A stretch of DNA of 64,000 nt from Acetobacter oryzoeni (GCF_004014775.2 NZ_CP042810.1:1-64000), one strand, 5' to 3'. Positions 1-8,580 are shown, counted from the stretch's first letter. A program made the numbers and translations. The notes: generated by a model not told the origin, from the letters alone.

Positions 1-2
1 CG

Positions 3-104
3 AAAGAGGATGGCAGGGAGAAGAGGGTGATGACGGAGCCGCTGATCAATGCGGCCGAATGCAATCGCCGTCTGGGTGAGGTTTTTATTCAGGTGTCCAG
101 CTGA
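3..104 (+). CDS. C-terminal end of an unidentified protein (truncated by window edge)
   Basis: An open frame runs from the window edge to a TGA at 102-104. It encodes about 33 residues ending in LGEVFIQVSS. The start and most of the gene lie outside the window. I do not recognise the family. It is included because the frame is open, has plausible codon use, and the ending is not explained by anything on the other strand. Confidence 0.35.
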   Translation, partial: KEDGREKRVMTEPLINAAECNRRLGEVFIQVSS

Positions 105-133
105 ATGTTTGAGTGTTTCCGATCCAAACATAC

Positions 134-425
134 TCAGACACAGCGGTTTGCATCATCATAAACCTCATTGGCGTCCCTGCGGCCAAGAGCGATGACTAAT
201 ACAATGAGTTTTACCATCGTCCATCTGGTGCACCAGACGATACCCAGATGGGCGAAGCCTGATTTTGTAACAGCTCCGTAAGTCACCGGATAATTCGGCT
301 GACAAAACATGTGGTTTGTCCAGTCTCTTGGCCAGCGCCTTCTTGAACAGGGTCTTGATGCTTCCATCAAGATTATCCCACTCCCGTTTGGCGCGTGGGT
401 CGAAATACAGCGCGTATCGACTCAC
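134..425 (-). pseudogene. RelE/ParE-type mRNA interferase toxin, frameshifted
   Basis: The first ~70 residues (GTG start at 425) resemble RelE-family toxins and reach GYRLVHQMDDGK. The expected continuation, LIVLVIALGRRDANEVYDDA, is in the neighbouring frame and ends at 134. The frames join if one base is removed from the TTTT run at 209-212 (AAAA on the coding strand). As written, the product loses its normal C-terminal strand and ends WPQGRQ. Its start overlaps the antitoxin stop by 4 nt (GTGA), the usual antitoxin-first translational coupling. It is either an inactivated toxin or a homopolymer sequencing error. Confidence 0.75.
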
Positions 426-664
426 AGATCATCCAGCGAGACGGGAATAGAAGGTTCGGGAGAGGCAAGACGTTCACGTACAACCGCCAGCAGTTGCTGA
501 TCATCTTCTGAGATAACTGTACGCCGAACGGGAAGCTTGCCTGTTTTCACAACATATTCAAACGTCTGGCGGATAAGATCTGACGGTGTCACGCCAAGTT
601 CAGAGAGCCGCTCGTAAGCAGCTTTTTTTAGGCTATCATCAATACGCAGGTTAATTGAAGCCAT
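422..664 (-). CDS. RelB/DinJ-family antitoxin
   Basis: An 80-residue protein beginning MASINLRIDDSLKKAAYERL, a ribbon-helix-helix N-terminus typical of RelB/DinJ antitoxins, followed by an acidic C-terminus that would wrap the toxin. The ATG at 664 is chosen over an in-frame upstream start at 724. It has a strong Shine-Dalgarno (GGAGGACA, complement of 669-676), and the upstream start would run through the operator. It would neutralise the RelE-type toxin encoded immediately downstream and repress its own promoter. Confidence 0.82.
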   Translation of the reverse strand: MASINLRIDDSLKKAAYERLSELGVTPSDLIRQTFEYVVKTGKLPVRRTVISEDDQQLLAVVRERLASPEPSIPVSLDDL

Positions 665-698
665 GATGTGTCCTCCACCAAACACAGCCAATATGTAT

Positions 699-718
699 GC
701 CTTTACAAACGTAAAGGC
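699..718. promoter_or_regulatory. Operator of the relBE-type operon
   Basis: Perfect inverted repeat GCCTTTAC-AAAC-GTAAAGGC, 35 bp upstream of the antitoxin start. RelB/DinJ antitoxins repress their operons by binding such palindromes. The assignment rests on position and symmetry. Confidence 0.6.
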
Positions 719-724
719 AAGCAA

Positions 725-1281
725 GTATAGTCATCTCTGGCAGTGTATGAATTTTCTCTTATAAGCTTCCTTACCGATAAAAAATTTTTCAGTTGGCCAC
801 ATCATTCAAGATCAAAAATTTATTGTATATTAGGAATGGTATTAGATAATATTTGAATATACTAAAAAAGAACGTCATTAAACTGCATCTTTTCTAACAA
901 ATATCTGTTTTTGGGCTGTCGTTTTGATCGTGTTGTCCATTTTGACAATTACTTGTTGTGCAGTAATCAGATGAGTGCATTCAAATTGATGTGACGTGTT
1001 GGCATTATGCGGACACTACAGAAAATCGTAATTTTTACACATAATTATGTTAATTTATTATTATCAATATAAACTTTTATGTTGCACTAACAATTTGTCT
1101 CGCATAGGAATTGTTGCGGAATATGAACTAGGCAAGTACGGATATTTAATCTTGCTGAAATTAAGATTAACGTAGGAAACTCCTCTGTATTTTCAGGGGT
1201 TTACATTTGTATGAATACATCTAACATTATAAAATTGGATATACCTATGTTATTACGATAGTCTAGACTCTAGGGTGAGTC
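725..1281. other. AT-rich intergenic stretch
   Basis: About 550 bp of very AT-rich sequence with no coding frame resembling a protein family. I see no RNA gene, array or clear palindrome here. It probably separates the toxin-antitoxin pair from the IS scar that follows. Confidence 0.5.
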
Positions 1282-1412
1282 CACAGTTAATTCCGATGAC
1301 AACGGAGACGAGTTGCACTGCTGTACAGAAGATTGATTTTCAGCTTGTCATAGCGTGTTGCAATGCCTCTGGACTGCTTCAGTCTGGCAAAAAATCATTC
1401 GATGATATTTCG
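1282..1412 (-). pseudogene. IS5-family transposase remnant (C-terminal end)
   Basis: The reverse strand encodes RNIIE-stop-FFARLKQSRGIATRYDKL, the conserved C-terminal signature of IS5-family DDE transposases, with an in-frame TGA at a normally coding position. A frameshift follows into AVQLVSVVIGIN-stop, the usual ending of such proteins. Only the last ~45 codons remain, so this is an inert scar. Confidence 0.8.
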
Positions 1413-1673
1413 TTTTTATAATATTATTTTAACTGCTGCGATTGATATGAAGATAATAGAAGGTAAATTTGGAGAATAATGGTCTGCGGTGTCTGAGGAA
1501 AGTTTATGCTAGGGTCTTTTACTGCGTTGTACGGAAGATGTAGTTTCTTTTGGTCCTCCCTTGACCGCCTCAGAGCAGGAATTTCTGAGTATGATTGGCG
1601 CTTTCCGTAAAGTGCGTGAAACTGTTTGTGGACAAGCTGTTTTTTGTTCAATTGATTTTGCAAAGGAGTTGTT

Positions 1674-2063
1674 ATGCCCCTTCTTCACTTCCATCTCGTT
1701 AAAGGTCGCAGTTCAGAAGAAATTCGCACATTGTTAGATGCTGCGCATGGAGCCATGCTGGCAGCTTTTAAGGTGCCGGAACGTGATCGGTACCAGATTG
1801 TTTCTGAACACAATTCCGATCATATGGTTATTGAAGATACCGGTCTGGATATCCCGCGTACGAATAAGTTTGTGTTACTTCAGGTAACATCTCGGTCCCG
1901 CTCTAAAGAGCAGTTTATAGAGTTTTATCGTATGCTGGCAGAAGCATTGCAGCAAAAATGCGGTATAGAGCCGTCAGATATTATGGTGTCTGTTGTGGAA
2001 AATTCTGCTGAACATTGGAGCTTTGGTTATGGACGCGCTCAGTTTTTGACGGGTGAACTCTAA
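1674..2063 (+). CDS. Tautomerase-superfamily protein (4-oxalocrotonate tautomerase-like)
   Basis: A 129-residue protein starting MPLLHFHLVKGRSSEEIRTL. After removal of Met1, Pro2 is the N-terminal catalytic proline of the tautomerase superfamily. Two beta-alpha-beta units can be traced (about 1-60 and 61-125), with the family-typical PERDRYQIVSEH and SFGYGRAQFLTGEL near the end. The length fits the fused ~130-residue tautomerases rather than the ~62-residue 4-OT type. The substrate is unknown. It stands alone on its strand, with a GGAG ribosome-binding site just upstream. Confidence 0.85.
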   Translation: MPLLHFHLVKGRSSEEIRTLLDAAHGAMLAAFKVPERDRYQIVSEHNSDHMVIEDTGLDIPRTNKFVLLQVTSRSRSKEQFIEFYRMLAEALQQKCGIEPSDIMVSVVENSAEHWSFGYGRAQFLTGEL

Positions 2064-2194
2064 TTGATATTTTCATAAAAAAGCACGACCATAAATTTAA
2101 AGCAGATGCTTTGGCTCAGGACTTGTAACAGTCTTGTGTCGCTCAGAAAGTGATTATGCTTCTTGTGTTTCAAAAGCGAAGGGGCTCCTGATAT

Positions 2195-2568
2195 TATCTA
2201 GATATAAATGGCATGGATTTTGGTAGTCAGGCCACCAAAGGATCGTCTGGTGGCCTGATCTGCGTTCCTTTTTACGGGCACCAGCACGCTGCTGGTGAGC
2301 GCGGACAGTCGTGCTGTCGATCATCATGTATTCGTTGTCATGGTCAGCAGCCATGATGCCGGAAAATCCGCTCGAACACACCTCTTTCATACCAGCGACG
2401 CAACCGCTGGCGTACGTTCTTCCAGTTCCAGTTCCAGAACCAGACAGGCAGCTCACGCTAGGGAATGCTAGCACGGTAACGATACAGCACACCTTCCACA
2501 AATGTGACAGACGGATCTGCAGTCGGTCTACCGACATGACCTTCATGATCAGGGGGAAGATTCTTTAT
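2195..2568 (-). pseudogene. IS5-family (IS427-like) transposase remnant
   Basis: The reverse strand carries a degraded transposase: NEYMMIDSTTVRAHQQRAGARKK (first catalytic Asp region), then after a frame change FGGLTTKIHAI, which is the classical ORFA/ORFB junction. Upstream parts of ORFA are recognisable by nucleotide similarity to the better preserved copy at 46684-47055 but contain stops and shifts. Both ends are lost. Its right edge abuts the helicase fragment, suggesting the IS truncated that gene. Confidence 0.8.
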
Positions 2569-3051
2569 CCCTCACGGGAGAAATTTCTGACCGAACTGAC
2601 GCTGGATCCGCCGGATGCCGCGTCCGATCAGGCTGGTGTGCCGCTGCTGGATGAGGATTATCTGATCCTCTCGACTATTCATTCCGCCAAGGGGCAGGAA
2701 TGGAAGAATGTCTTCATCATGAATGCCGTCGATGGCTGCATTCCGTCTGACCTGGCAACAGGTGAGAAGGATGACATCGAGGAGGAACGTCGTCTGCTCT
2801 ATGTCGCGATGACGCGAGCGAAGGACTCACTCGATATCATGGTACCGCAGCGCTTTTATGCGCATAGCCAGCATAGCCGGGGCGACCGGCATGTCTATGC
2901 GTCGCGCACTCGTTTTATCGACAAAGACATGCTGTCCCTGTTTGAGGCTGTATCCTGGCCCGTTGTGAACCCAGAGGAACAGACCCGGCAGGACGCGGTG
3001 AAGTCTGTGCGGATTGATATGGCAGCCCGCCTGCGCGACATGTGGTCGTAA
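2569..3051 (+). pseudogene. UvrD/Rep-type helicase, C-terminal fragment
   Basis: About 160 residues matching the C-terminal helicase domain of superfamily 1A helicases: LSTIHSAKGQEWKNVFI (motif V) and EEERRLLYVAMTRAKDSLDI (motif VI). The N-terminal ATPase domain (Walker A) is absent; upstream sequence is the IS5 remnant. The frame remains open upstream of 2569 only by accident through the IS. It is a truncated, non-functional helicase. Confidence 0.8.
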
Positions 3052-3090
3052 GAAGAAAACCAGCGCAATTCTCAGCCCATGATTTTGAAC

Positions 3091-3582
3091 TTACAGGTGA
3101 TTTGGGAAACGGACCCGATCTCCCTGTAAGTCATGCTGATGATTTCCCACAAGCCTGCTAGCCAGTTTATCGAAAGCAGGTTGGTAAATCAGTGTGGGCA
3201 TACGGGCCTGCATTGCGGCTGCATGGTCTGGATCAGCCTCAAACTGTCCTTTCCAGCGGATGAAGGTGCGCTCTCCATCTGTAACAGGCAGGAGCTGGAT
3301 GGTTGAACGGTAGTTCCAGATCGGGAGCGCTGATTCAATGATCGAAAATGTTACGGCATAATCCGTATCGGACAGCGCAAGAAGCCGCTCACGAATAAGG
3401 CCGACATCGCTCATCTCAAGCCGCCGAATGGCACCCACGCGATCGCCCGGATCATCCCCTTCAATCTGGCAGCTTTTGACCCCCGGCAACCACTGTCCGA
3501 TGGACCCGAAATCCCGGATGAGAGGCCAGACGAATGCAATGGGTGCATTGAGAATGCTGCTGGCCATAACCTCTATCATCAT
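3091..3582 (-). CDS. SRPBCC-family (START/polyketide-cyclase-like) protein
   Basis: A 163-residue protein. MASSILNAPIAFVWPLIRDFGSIGQWLPGVKSCQIEG is the N-terminal signature of small SRPBCC proteins with a hydrophobic ligand cavity (helix-grip fold, residues ~5-145). ATG codons at 3582 and 3579 are both usable after AGGA. It lies 26 nt downstream of the SDR gene on the same strand and is probably co-transcribed with it. The ligand is unknown; such proteins often sit beside SDRs in detoxification loci. Confidence 0.8.
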   Translation of the reverse strand: MMIEVMASSILNAPIAFVWPLIRDFGSIGQWLPGVKSCQIEGDDPGDRVGAIRRLEMSDVGLIRERLLALSDTDYAVTFSIIESALPIWNYRSTIQLLPVTDGERTFIRWKGQFEADPDHAAAMQARMPTLIYQPAFDKLASRLVGNHQHDLQGDRVRFPNHL

Positions 3583-3608
3583 ATGTTCCTGATCTCTGCT
3601 AAGGCGTA

Positions 3609-4370
3609 TTAAAGTGACTGACCGCCAGTTACTTCGATACGCTGACCATTCACCCAGTGCATGTTGTCAGACAAAAGGGCGGCAACAGCAGCACCAATAT
3701 CATCTGGTTGCCCGACACGTCCCAGAGGTGTGATCTCTGCCAGACTTTTGTTGACTTCAGCGTTGTCACGCACCAGTCCACCGCCAAAGTCTGAGGCAAT
3801 GGCGCCTGGTGCCACAGCATTGACGGTAATGTGGCGTTCCCCCAGTTCTTTTGCCATGTACAGTGAGATTACTTCGGTAGCCCCTTTCATAGCGGAGTAG
3901 GGGCCATGATCGGGCAGGTAAAAGCGTGTAGCCGCCGAAGTGATGTTGAGAATACGCCCGCCATCACAGATGAGCGGTAGAAGGGCCACTGTCAGCAGAT
4001 ATGGTCCCTTAAAATGGATGTTATATTGATTATCAAGTTGTTCAGGTGTCGCCGCGTCAAAGCGGGTATGAATGATGTTGCCGGCATTTTGTACGATATA
4101 TTTTAACGTAGATCCGGAAAGATCCTTCTCCAGAAGCTTCCTGACCTGATCAGTAAATATCGCAAAAGTGGTGTGGTCTGAAATATCCAGTTTTAGCATG
4201 TGCAATTTTGCTGTGTCGGTGCTGAGTGCTGTTTCTGCAGCCTGTGCTTCGGCTTCGTTAGTGTAATAAGTGCCGATGACATCAATCCCTGCTGCAATCA
4301 GCTGTTTTGCAATACTATAACCGATCCCACGATTGGCACCCGTAACAAGGGCCACGTATTTCTGGTTCAT
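3609..4370 (-). CDS. Short-chain dehydrogenase/reductase (SDR)
   Basis: A 253-residue classical SDR. The cofactor motif GANRGIG is at ~12-18, NAG at ~95, the catalytic Ser region ITSAAT at ~145, and YSAMK supplies the Tyr/Lys pair at ~160. The C-terminus WVNGQRIEVTGGQSL is typical. It is NAD(P)-dependent with unknown substrate. It closely resembles the SDR at 33436-34197 (shared GG.VRDN, PDDIG and Q.IEV.GGQ blocks), so the two are paralogues. Two palindromic sites (4426-4487) lie in its promoter region and match those around the neighbouring TetR and SDR genes, implying control by that TetR. Confidence 0.9.
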   Translation of the reverse strand: MNQKYVALVTGANRGIGYSIAKQLIAAGIDVIGTYYTNEAEAQAAETALSTDTAKLHMLKLDISDHTTFAIFTDQVRKLLEKDLSGSTLKYIVQNAGNIIHTRFDAATPEQLDNQYNIHFKGPYLLTVALLPLICDGGRILNITSAATRFYLPDHGPYSAMKGATEVISLYMAKELGERHITVNAVAPGAIASDFGGGLVRDNAEVNKSLAEITPLGRVGQPDDIGAAVAALLSDNMHWVNGQRIEVTGGQSL

Positions 4371-4425
4371 AATTGTTTCCCTTTGGTAGATTTGTAAGAG
4401 GCGAAATGAGGTCGCTATACTTAAA

Positions 4426-4487
4426 GATCAATCGATACATAAATGGGGTGAGGTAGGTCGTCAATAAATTATGGATCGACCGATACG
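4426..4487. promoter_or_regulatory. Two TetR-type operator sites upstream of the SDR gene
   Basis: GATCAATCGATACAT (4426-4440) and TGGATCGACCGATACG (4472-4487) are imperfect copies of a palindrome whose consensus from five copies in this locus is TGTATCGATCGATACA. They lie between the SDR start (4370) and the tetR stop (4530). Confidence 0.6.
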
Positions 4488-4529
4488 TATAAAGCCACAG
4501 AGAGTGGCTGGTGATAAAATCAGAGCCGT

Positions 4530-5162
4530 TTACTGGCGGGAGGAAACGCTCTTGGGGCGCACCGCAAGACTATCCCAGATTTGCATGAGCGTTGTAATGG
4601 CTGCATCCAGTTTCTTGGCCCTGTCACCATCTCTGGCTTCGCAGGCCATGCCATGAAGAAAGGTTGTGAACAGGGTAGGAAGAGTCTGGGTAGCGGGTGA
4701 GGGGGACAATTCGCCACTTGCCACAGCCCGATCTACACAGGCTTTTATGCCCTTGCGGGTGCGTGCGCGTTCAGCTGCCAGAAGTGTCTGCACGGACTGG
4801 TTTTCTGGTGAACAATTGCTGGCTCCCAGCACAATCAGGCACCCCGTAGGGTGAGAGCGCGTTGTCTGCATGCGGGCGGAGCGTCGTAATGTCTGTTCAA
4901 TAGCATCACGTGGCGCAAGTGTTTCGTCCCATAGCGGCGCAGTAACTTGCCCATAGGTTTTTAGATAGCGCTGCACGATTTCACGGAACAGCGCTTCCTT
5001 GGAACCAAAGGCAGCATAGAAACTGGCAGGCGAAATATTGCCCATGCAGGCCTTGAGCTGATTCAATGATGTCGGCTCATAACCCTGCATCCAGAACAGC
5101 GTGAGCGCGGCATCCAGCGCCTTGTCCCGATCAAACTCACGGGGCCGTCCTGTCCGGGCCAT
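4530..5162 (-). CDS. TetR/AcrR-family transcriptional regulator
   Basis: A 210-residue regulator. The N-terminal DNA-binding domain is GRPREFDRDKALDAALTLFW...YEPTSLNQL...SPASFYAAFGSKEALF (~5-60), and the helical C-terminal effector domain resembles the YxaF/LmrA-like TetR_C group. It is flanked by two SDR genes on the same strand. A palindrome in its own leader (5192-5209) and related palindromes before both SDR genes suggest it represses all three units and responds to a substrate of the SDRs. Confidence 0.9.
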   Translation of the reverse strand: MARTGRPREFDRDKALDAALTLFWMQGYEPTSLNQLKACMGNISPASFYAAFGSKEALFREIVQRYLKTYGQVTAPLWDETLAPRDAIEQTLRRSARMQTTRSHPTGCLIVLGASNCSPENQSVQTLLAAERARTRKGIKACVDRAVASGELSPSPATQTLPTLFTTFLHGMACEARDGDRAKKLDAAITTLMQIWDSLAVRPKSVSSRQ

Positions 5163-5191
5163 GTCCTGTCTCCGTTCGTGTAAAAGTTGTT

Positions 5192-5209
5192 CTATACTAA
5201 TTGATACGG
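5192..5209. promoter_or_regulatory. TetR-type operator in the tetR leader
   Basis: CTATACTAATTGATACGG, 30 bp upstream of the tetR start, matches the half-site ATTGATAC/GTATCAAT of the locus consensus. It is probably autoregulatory. Confidence 0.5.
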
Positions 5210-5225
5210 AAATGGATGGCCAGAA

Positions 5226-5939
5226 TTACGCGCTAAAACCCCCATCAATGGTCTGCATGGCCCCCGTAATACCGCGTGCTGCGTTGCTGGCCAGAAACGA
5301 CACATAGGCCGCAACATCATCTGCCGAACCATGCTCTTTAATAGCCATGACACTATGCATGAGATCAGCCTGTGGGCCATTGGCTGGGTTCATATCCGTA
5401 TCCGTCGGCCCCGGCTGGATGACGTTGACCGTGATATGGCGGTCACCAAAATCGCGTGCCAGACCACGCACCATGCTTTGCAGGGCTGATTTTGTCATGC
5501 TGTAAGCGGCCAGCCCCTTGAAGGGGACGCGGTTAGCGTTTGTGGAACCGATCAGGATAATCCGACCTCCATCTGGCATGGAACGGGCCGCTTCAACCGC
5601 ACAATGATAGGCGGCACGAATGTTGATATCAATCATGCGGTCAACGTCATCAGGGTTGAGTGTCAGTGGGTCTCCGGCAACGCATATTCCGGCGTTGAAG
5701 ACGAAAATGTCGATAGAGCCAGCATTCCGGACGACAGAAAGCATTTCTGAACGCTCAGTTGCATCCGCCTGAATGGCTTTTGCTCCGGTCTGGTGGGCAA
5801 GCTCTTCAGCTTTTGTGCGCGATCCGGCCCATGTGAAGCGTACGGATGCTCCATCACGTGCCAAACGTCTGACAATTGCAGCCCCAATCCCTCGGCTACC
5901 GCCGATGACCAAGACCTTTTTGCCTGAAAATTCTGCCAT
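5226..5939 (-). CDS. Short-chain dehydrogenase/reductase (SDR)
   Basis: A 237-residue SDR. GGSRGIG cofactor loop at ~13-19, NAG at ~85, IGSTNA catalytic Ser region at ~130, YSMTKSA at ~145, C-terminus GAMQTIDGGFSA. The ATG at 5939 is used because the next start upstream adds 19 residues unlike any SDR and would overlap the operator. It resembles the small ~240-residue SDRs often regulated by adjacent TetR proteins. The two operator copies just upstream (5957-6020) tie it to the TetR gene 64 nt downstream. Confidence 0.9.
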   Translation of the reverse strand: MAEFSGKKVLVIGGSRGIGAAIVRRLARDGASVRFTWAGSRTKAEELAHQTGAKAIQADATERSEMLSVVRNAGSIDIFVFNAGICVAGDPLTLNPDDVDRMIDINIRAAYHCAVEAARSMPDGGRIILIGSTNANRVPFKGLAAYSMTKSALQSMVRGLARDFGDRHITVNVIQPGPTDTDMNPANGPQADLMHSVMAIKEHGSADDVAAYVSFLASNAARGITGAMQTIDGGFSA

Positions 5940-5956
5940 GTTGTGCTTTCCTGTTT

Positions 5957-6020
5957 TGTATCGATCACTACAGAACAAGAAAGCATTAGAGCGCAAGTTA
6001 ATTTTGTATCGAGTGATATG
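5957..6020. promoter_or_regulatory. Two TetR-type operators upstream of the SDR gene
   Basis: TGTATCGATCACTACA (5957-5972) and TGTATCGAGTGATATG (6005-6020) are 48 bp apart and lie 18-81 bp upstream of the SDR start. Both are near-palindromes of the type seen at 4426-4487 and 5192-5209. Confidence 0.65.
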
Positions 6021-6197
6021 GAACTTTTGTTTCTGCCTCTTTTTTCAGACCAGTCTATCGTAGCAATGGGCTTATTAAGTGCCATTTCTGCCTTAATTTA
6101 AGAAGTCTATTTATATACCAACCAGTCCAGAAATGTGTTGCCGGTAAAGCGTGTTGGCATATATCTGTATTATTCGTTCCACTTATGTGAGTTTCAG

Positions 6198-7391
6198 ATG
6201 CCCAAAAATTCGTCCTCATTGCCAGAAGACCGTCTTCCGGTTGCTGGCCTTCTGGCGCTCGCAATGACAGGGTTTCTCTGCATCATGACGGAGACACTTC
6301 CTGCAGGACTGCTGCCGGAAATAAGTGCTGGTCTGCGGGTATCTCCCGCTTATGCAGGACAGATGGTCACCGCCTATGCCGTAGGTTCCCTAAGTGCCGC
6401 CATTCCACTCACACTTGCTACACAAAGATGGCGGCGACGTACCGTGCTGCTTCTGGCTATCATTGGTTTTCTGCTGTTCAATGCAGTTACTGCGCTTTCA
6501 CCCAATTATTGGCTGACACTCGCAGTCCGTTACAGTGCGGGCGCAGCAGCGGGATTGGCATGGGCACTTCTGGCGGGATATGCGCGGCGCATGGTAACAC
6601 GTACCCAGCAGGGGCGAGCGCTGGCTATTGCCATGGTTGGAACGCCAATCGCCTTATCCCTTGGTGTTCCTGCCGGAACCTGGTTGGGAGCCATTTTCGG
6701 ATGGCGGTTGGCATTTGGCATGATGTCAGTCTTTACATTTTTGCTGATTGGCTGGGTGCTAGTGACGGTTCCGGATTTTTCGGGTTCTTTGCATACACAA
6801 CGGCCAGCATTCCGACACGTTCTAACGACACCTGGCGTGCGACCCGTTCTGGGAGTGGTGATCCTCTGGATGCTCGCACACAATATCCTGTATACTTACA
6901 TTGTGCCTTTTCTGATACCGGCAGGGCTGGCGGAGAAGGCTGATCTTGTGTTGCTGGTTTTTGGTGTTGCCGCATTGGGTGGTATTGCGCTGACAGGGCA
7001 ACTGGTGGATCATGCCTTGCGTGAGGCAGTACTGGTCAGTCTGGCCGTGTTTGCGGTGGTCTGTCTCGCTTTTATCATTGATGTGCACTCTCCAGCGGTT
7101 ATCTGGGGAGGTGTGAGTATCTGGGGCCTGACTTTTGGCGGTGCCGCAACGTTATTGCAGACGGCGCTGGCTGATGCAGCACAAGAAGGCGCAGATGTCG
7201 CATTGTCCATGAATGTTGTGGCATGGAACAGCGCTATTGCAGGAGGCGGTCTATTGGGAGGTCTTCTCCTGAACCTGTGGGGTGCAGCCTCTTTCCCATG
7301 GGTTATGATGGGTCTTCTGATCTGCGGTTTTGGGATCGTATGGCATGCTCGCTTACACGGGTTTCCGCAAGGTCATCGACTTTTGCAATAG
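6198..7391 (+). CDS. MFS transporter, drug/sugar efflux type (DHA1, AraJ-like)
   Basis: A 397-residue inner-membrane protein with about 12 hydrophobic segments. ETLPAGLLPEI in TM1-2 and the GYARRMVTRTQQGRALAIAMVGTPIALSLGVPAGTWLG stretch (motif C-like) match the AraJ/YdhP group of DHA1 exporters. The ATG at 6198 (MPKNSSS) is preferred; the frame is open 21 codons further upstream but that segment is not membrane-like. It stands divergent to the SDR cluster and 158 bp before the hydrolase gene. The exported compound is unknown. Confidence 0.88.
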   Translation: MPKNSSSLPEDRLPVAGLLALAMTGFLCIMTETLPAGLLPEISAGLRVSPAYAGQMVTAYAVGSLSAAIPLTLATQRWRRRTVLLLAIIGFLLFNAVTALSPNYWLTLAVRYSAGAAAGLAWALLAGYARRMVTRTQQGRALAIAMVGTPIALSLGVPAGTWLGAIFGWRLAFGMMSVFTFLLIGWVLVTVPDFSGSLHTQRPAFRHVLTTPGVRPVLGVVILWMLAHNILYTYIVPFLIPAGLAEKADLVLLVFGVAALGGIALTGQLVDHALREAVLVSLAVFAVVCLAFIIDVHSPAVIWGGVSIWGLTFGGAATLLQTALADAAQEGADVALSMNVVAWNSAIAGGGLLGGLLLNLWGAASFPWVMMGLLICGFGIVWHARLHGFPQGHRLLQ

Positions 7392-7474
7392 CATCAGCAA
7401 ACCTTGTGAACTTCAGCAATCGATTGTCACGGAAAGTCATTGTATTGTCAGCGGATCAGTCATCAACAGGTCTT

Positions 7475-7502
7475 TATCAGGAATAAAGCCTATTTCCTGA
7501 TA
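7475..7502. promoter_or_regulatory. Inverted repeat between the MFS and hydrolase genes
   Basis: TATCAGGAA (7475-7483) and TTCCTGATA (7494-7502) form a perfect 9-bp inverted repeat around 10 nt. It starts 84 bp after the MFS stop and ends 47 bp before the hydrolase start. With no T-run it looks more like an operator than a terminator. Confidence 0.45.
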
Positions 7503-7549
7503 GCCTGCGTCTAGCTGCCGTGTATGGTCCAATAGGTTCAGGTGTAATC

Positions 7550-8443
7550 ATGAGCACGATCAGGACATTCCCGGAACTGTTACCTGGCTTTCAGTGGCAG
7601 GATATTGAGGTGGAAGGTGTGCGGATCCGCACGGCCACAGGCGGGAAGGGACCACCAGTGCTTCTGCTGCATGGTCATCCGCAAATGCATCTGACATGGC
7701 ACAAGGTTGCTCCTACACTGGCAGAACATTTTACCGTTGTAGCGCCGGATCTGCGTGGTTATGGCGATAGCGCCAAGCCTGAAGGCGGGGCAGATCACGC
7801 CAATTATTCCAAACGTGCGATGGCTGCCGATCAGGTTGGCGTCATGAAGGTACTCGGGTTTGAACGGTTCAGGGTTGTCGGGCATGACCGGGGAGGGCGG
7901 GTTGCGCATCGCATGGCGCTGGATACACCACAAGTCGTGGAAAAGCTGGTGCTGATTGATATTGCACCAACAGCAACAATGTATGCCCACACCAATATGG
8001 AGTTTGCTCGACGCTATTTCTGGTGGTTTTTTCTGATCCAGCCCTATCCTCTGCCAGAAAAGCTGATTGATGGCGACCCAGATTTCTTTCTGGAAAACCA
8101 TATTGCAGGACAGATCAAAATCCCGAGGTCAGTCGATCCCCGCGTAATGGCTGAATACCGCCGCTGCTATGCTGACCCGACAATGCGCCATGCAGCTTGT
8201 GAGGATTATCGGGCTGCGGCTGGTATAGACCTTGAGCATGATGCAGCCGATGCCAACAAACGGGTTACAGCGCCGTTACTGGCATTATGGGGGGCACGCG
8301 GCACAGTGGGCGCACTTTATGATGTTGTGGAGACATGGCGCAAAAAAGCGACTGACGTGCAGGGCCACGCAATTGATTGCGGGCATAGTCCACAGGAAGA
8401 AGCACCTGAAGAATTTCTGCATCAGCTTAAAGAGTTTCTTTGA
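7550..8443 (+). CDS. Alpha/beta hydrolase, haloacetate dehalogenase-like
   Basis: A 297-residue hydrolase. HGHPQ oxyanion loop at ~43, GHDRGGRVAHRMALD nucleophile elbow with Asp (~112) followed by the Arg pair that binds the carboxylate in fluoroacetate dehalogenases, and a catalytic His in CGHSPQEEAP (~277). The cap contains YFWWFFLIQPYPLPE. Where characterised fluoroacetate dehalogenases have His-Trp, this protein appears to have Trp-Trp, so the halide pocket differs and defluorination is uncertain. A nearly identical N-terminus persists as a scar at 38610-38696. Confidence 0.85.
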   Translation: MSTIRTFPELLPGFQWQDIEVEGVRIRTATGGKGPPVLLLHGHPQMHLTWHKVAPTLAEHFTVVAPDLRGYGDSAKPEGGADHANYSKRAMAADQVGVMKVLGFERFRVVGHDRGGRVAHRMALDTPQVVEKLVLIDIAPTATMYAHTNMEFARRYFWWFFLIQPYPLPEKLIDGDPDFFLENHIAGQIKIPRSVDPRVMAEYRRCYADPTMRHAACEDYRAAAGIDLEHDAADANKRVTAPLLALWGARGTVGALYDVVETWRKKATDVQGHAIDCGHSPQEEAPEEFLHQLKEFL

Positions 8444-8580
8444 AATGGATTCCAAAATGTACAGTCTTTTGGCCAGATGAGTTCGGCATACGAATAATAG
8501 GGATTTTTATCTCTGCACATTAGGGCCCGTGTAAAGAAAACATACTGAAATATGATGGAAACACTATGGCGACAGACCTT

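Noticed and set aside
2311..2568. Open frame upstream of the helicase fragment, seeming to extend it to 246 residues
   Set aside because: This part is the complementary strand of a decayed IS5 transposase; the helicase similarity begins only at 2569.
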